Source: Pseudomonas sp. SDI (lineage in GTDB: Bacteria > Pseudomonadota > Gammaproteobacteria > Pseudomonadales > Pseudomonadaceae). From it: a stretch of DNA of 64,000 bases. The stretch spans positions 62,001-126,000 of the forward strand of contig NZ_QETK01000004.1 in assembly GCF_003105155.1 (NCBI RefSeq). The letters run 5' to 3'. The position numbers and the translations under genes were made by a program. The notes under the pieces were generated by a model that did not search any database, was not told the DNA's origin, and saw nothing but the letters and a program-made list of their open reading frames with translations. Shown piece by piece: positions 63,118 to 64,000 of this stretch. How positions within the stretch are numbered: the first letter of the stretch is position 1; every line of letters begins with the position of its first letter.

Positions 63118-64000
63118 TTATTCCGTCCGGCTTACCGCTTGCGCATCCGCAGACGGCGTCACCACTTCACTCAAATCGATATGCTTGAACAGTGGCTTGG
63201 CCCCCAGCCGCGCATTGAAGCGCGTGTTGAAGCTGAACGGGTCTTCGGTCGGCACATCCAGCGCGCGGCCATAGATCGCCTGCACCGCCGCCGGCTCATA
63301 ACCGAGCAACTGCAGCAGGGTCGGGAAGATGTTGTAGTGGCTGGAGCGGTCCTTGTTGGCCGCCAACGGCCCCTGCCAATCCAGGGTCTTCAAGCCGGCG
63401 CCCTGGATCACCACCAACGGTACCAGGCCCTCCTCCTCGACCGGATCGCTGTCGCAGTGGGTGTTCAAACCAGGGTTGCCACGCTCGTGCAGGTCCTGGC
63501 CGTGGTCCGAGGTATAGATCACCACTGCCTGGCTCAAGTCGCCCTGGGCGAACAGCCGCTTGAAGAATTCACCGACATTCCACAGCAGGCTGTTCTTGTA
63601 GGAATTACGGTACAACACCCAGTCGTCCGGCTGGCCGCCGAAACCCTCGCGCTGCCCGGTGTCGGTAACCTCGGTGTACTGCCCGCGCGGCAGCGCCGGG
63701 CGGTAGGCCATGAACCCATCCGGGTACTTGTCGTGCACCGGGAAATGCACGCCGACCTTATTGATCACGATCAACTGCGGCTTGCCATCCGCCAGCAGCG
63801 CGACCAACGTGCTCAGCGCCGCCATGTCGCGCTCGACCACTGGGGTCGCATCGAACTGCACGAACTGGTCGATATCGCGTTTTTCGCTTTCGTTCATCAG
63901 GTTCTGCAGGTTGCCAGCGGTGCGCTGGGCATCGATGTACACCGTGCCGAGCCCGGCCGCCTTGGCATACTGCCAGATCGACGGCAGGGTCGAGTTGATC
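63118..64000 (-). CDS. Phosphoethanolamine transferase / sulfatase-like membrane enzyme, partial
   Basis: About 294 residues of the C-terminal catalytic domain; the gene runs off the right edge, where its start and membrane helices should lie. Seen are STLPSIWQYAKAAGLGTVYI, QLIVINKVGVHFPVHDKYPD, the metal site VIYTSDHGQDLHERG and CDSDPVEEEGLVPLVVIQG. These are hallmarks of the alkaline-phosphatase-like transferases (CptA/EptA/OpgE type) that put phosphoethanolamine on lipid A, core or glucans in the periplasm. Subtype cannot be given without the N-terminus. Confidence 0.85.
   Translation of the reverse strand, partial: INSTLPSIWQYAKAAGLGTVYIDAQRTAGNLQNLMNESEKRDIDQFVQFDATPVVERDMAALSTLVALLADGKPQLIVINKVGVHFPVHDKYPDGFMAYRPALPRGQYTEVTDTGQREGFGGQPDDWVLYRNSYKNSLLWNVGEFFKRLFAQGDLSQAVVIYTSDHGQDLHERGNPGLNTHCDSDPVEEEGLVPLVVIQGAGLKTLDWQGPLAANKDRSSHYNIFPTLLQLLGYEPAAVQAIYGRALDVPTEDPFSFNTRFNARLGAKPLFKHIDLSEVVTPSADAQAVSRTE

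Overview
This 64 kb window reads as chromosomal DNA of a Pseudomonas, most likely the P. putida / P. fluorescens side of the genus. The reasons are high-GC coding with typical pseudomonad codon use, several small protein families largely confined to the genus (DUF1652, DUF6555, DUF6482, DUF2986), REP-like palindromes with GCCGGC arms, and a short LOV photoreceptor almost identical in layout to those of P. putida. I saw no rRNA, tRNA, CRISPR array, insertion sequence or prophage.

Layout. 0.3-2.1 kb is a small gene graveyard: a frameshifted potF-like remnant, a 5'-truncated ClpP-like gene and an alkA 3' remnant with an internal stop, among two small intact genes. 2.1-9.3 kb holds pirin, catalase-peroxidase katG, a GlxA/AraC regulator and a coupled cystathionine beta-synthase / gamma-lyase pair (reverse transsulfuration). 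9.5-15.6 kb is a two-component system divergent from a four-gene extracytoplasmic redox operon: PepSY protein, DUF2271 protein with a flavinylation motif, PepSY-TM/flavodoxin/reductase fusion, and the flavin transferase ApbE. A VIT-family Fe/Mn transporter and a second two-component system (7TMR-DISM kinase) follow. 19.2-26.9 kb is a three-gene operon of unknown function (about 1296-aa protein with NHL-like repeats, about 563-aa protein that looks TULIP/BPI-like, 710-aa pentapeptide-repeat protein).

27-35.2 kb is a light-response locus: class II LitR-like MerR regulator, short LOV protein, FAD oxidoreductase, CFA-synthase/UfaM-like methyltransferase, FeS photolyase/cryptochrome-related protein and small companions. 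Three copies of one operator (10-base arms around an 8-base spacer) sit in its promoter regions. One gene position in the operon is a deletion scar.

35-44 kb is mixed: diguanylate cyclase, SDR, chemoreceptor, cytochrome b561, kinase-like protein, solute-binding protein and yddG. 44.6-50.7 kb is the most unusual part: an operon of a DUF2278/lamin-tail protein, a secreted formylglycine-generating-enzyme-like protein that lacks the catalytic cysteines, and a 1342-aa protein fusing a DyP-type haem peroxidase to a complete glycyl radical enzyme domain (thiyl Cys926, glycyl Gly1319). I know of no described enzyme with this architecture, and no radical-SAM activase is visible here.

50.8-64 kb contains a PhyH dioxygenase, an HNH nuclease, DUF2986, a GabP-like permease divergent from a MocR regulator, an orphan RHS-core protein between two broken genes, tandem DUF1842 paralogues, a serine catabolism unit (sdaC-sdaA with divergent LysR) and, at the right edge, a partial phosphoethanolamine-transferase/sulfatase-like gene.
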